This document shows, piece by piece, positions 63,917-64,000 of a stretch of 64,000 nt of DNA. Every line of letters begins with the position of its first letter. Position 1 is the stretch's first letter. Source of the stretch: Chitinophagales bacterium (GTDB taxonomy: Bacteria; Bacteroidota; Bacteroidia; Chitinophagales; Chitinophagaceae); contig JAATFP010000102.1 in assembly GCA_015655125.1 (NCBI GenBank), positions 33,453 to 97,452 on the forward strand. Reading direction: 5' to 3'. The position numbers and the translations under genes are program-made. A model generated the notes under the pieces. That model did not search any database. It saw only the letters and a list, made by a program, of their open reading frames with translations, and was not told where the DNA came from.

Positions 63917-64000
63917 AAACTGACCCCCTCTCGCCATTTCAAATTGACCCCCTAAAAAACGATTTCAAAAAGGTCCTAAAAAAAAGCCTGCTAAAGAGGA
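63917..64000 (+). mobile_element. End of a second insertion sequence (IS21-like)
   Basis: Two copies of TGACCCCCT (63922-63930 and 63947-63955) lie next to each other at the break in the amidase-like gene, as in the multiple terminal repeats of IS21-like elements. No transposase is visible in the remaining 50 bases, so the element continues outside the window. Family assignment is a guess. Confidence 0.4.

Noticed and set aside
59815..64000. Genomic island integrated in tRNA-Phe
   Set aside because: The accessory region starts after the tRNA, but no integrase gene or repeat of the tRNA 3' end is visible inside the window; it might lie beyond 64000.
1..64000. CRISPR arrays
   Set aside because: No run of regularly spaced identical repeats was seen anywhere; the repeats present are palindromic intergenic units, not spaced arrays.

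Overview
The window looks like chromosomal DNA from a Bacteroidota bacterium, most likely family Chitinophagaceae. Three signs point there: a type IX secretion (T9SS) C-terminal sorting domain on the M1 peptidase, several upstream sequences matching the Bacteroidota -33/-7 promoter (TTG ... TAnnTTTG), and lineage-typical proteins (bacterial GH3-family proteins, PorT-like beta-barrel, thioredoxin-domain lipoprotein-like proteins, a tandem rhomboid pair, DUF6814, VF530). Assignment to family is inference; no rRNA gene is present.

Layout. 1-8.5 kb: end of a TetA-like MFS transporter, PAP2-like membrane protein and rpoN, a family-10-like glycosidase with a MarR regulator, a SnoaL-like protein, an AI-2E-type transporter and a radical SAM/SPASM enzyme. 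8.5-11 kb: a small AT-richer accessory pocket with four small unrecognised or weakly recognised genes, including a GNAT-like gene paired with a tiny ORF. 11-31 kb: envelope and housekeeping genes: a degenerate S26 peptidase, lytic transglycosylase, M1 peptidase, GH25 lysozyme, LysE exporter, GH3 protein, recA, a predicted bicarbonate module (SulP plus beta-carbonic anhydrase), fabG, a second GH3 and lptB. 31-53.8 kb: metF, beta-barrel protein, SurA-like chaperone, TlpA-like protein, rlmD, two rhomboids (the second probably inactive), diacylglycerol kinase-like, EEP phosphatase, cysS, and a lipopolysaccharide sugar set (kdsB, a mannose-1-phosphate guanylyltransferase, a kdsD-like isomerase), then recQ. 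53.8-55.3 kb: an AT-rich two-gene DUF3800 cassette inserted between recQ and nrdA. 55.3-59 kb: class I ribonucleotide reductase nrdA/nrdB. 59.8 kb: tRNA-Phe. 60-64 kb: a decayed accessory region with an ATPase fragment, an IS3-family element, an Mrr-like nuclease cut at its C-terminus, and an amidase-like fragment broken by another IS end.

How the genes fit. KdsD-like and KdsB feed Kdo synthesis for lipopolysaccharide, and LptB energises its export. The lytic transglycosylase, GH25 enzyme, SurA-like protein, PAP2-like protein and beta-barrel protein are envelope maintenance functions. SulP plus carbonic anhydrase probably supplies bicarbonate. RecA, RecQ and NrdAB serve DNA repair and replication.

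Intergenic DNA is rich in dispersed imperfect palindromes, several of which begin exactly at the stop codon of the upstream gene (TAG-TGA-AT...). The best candidates for something undescribed are the DUF3800 two-gene cassette, the GNAT-like/small-protein pair, a terminator-bearing transcript upstream of recA with no coding gene, and the IS-broken ATPase/Mrr module. None can be called a system from sequence alone.
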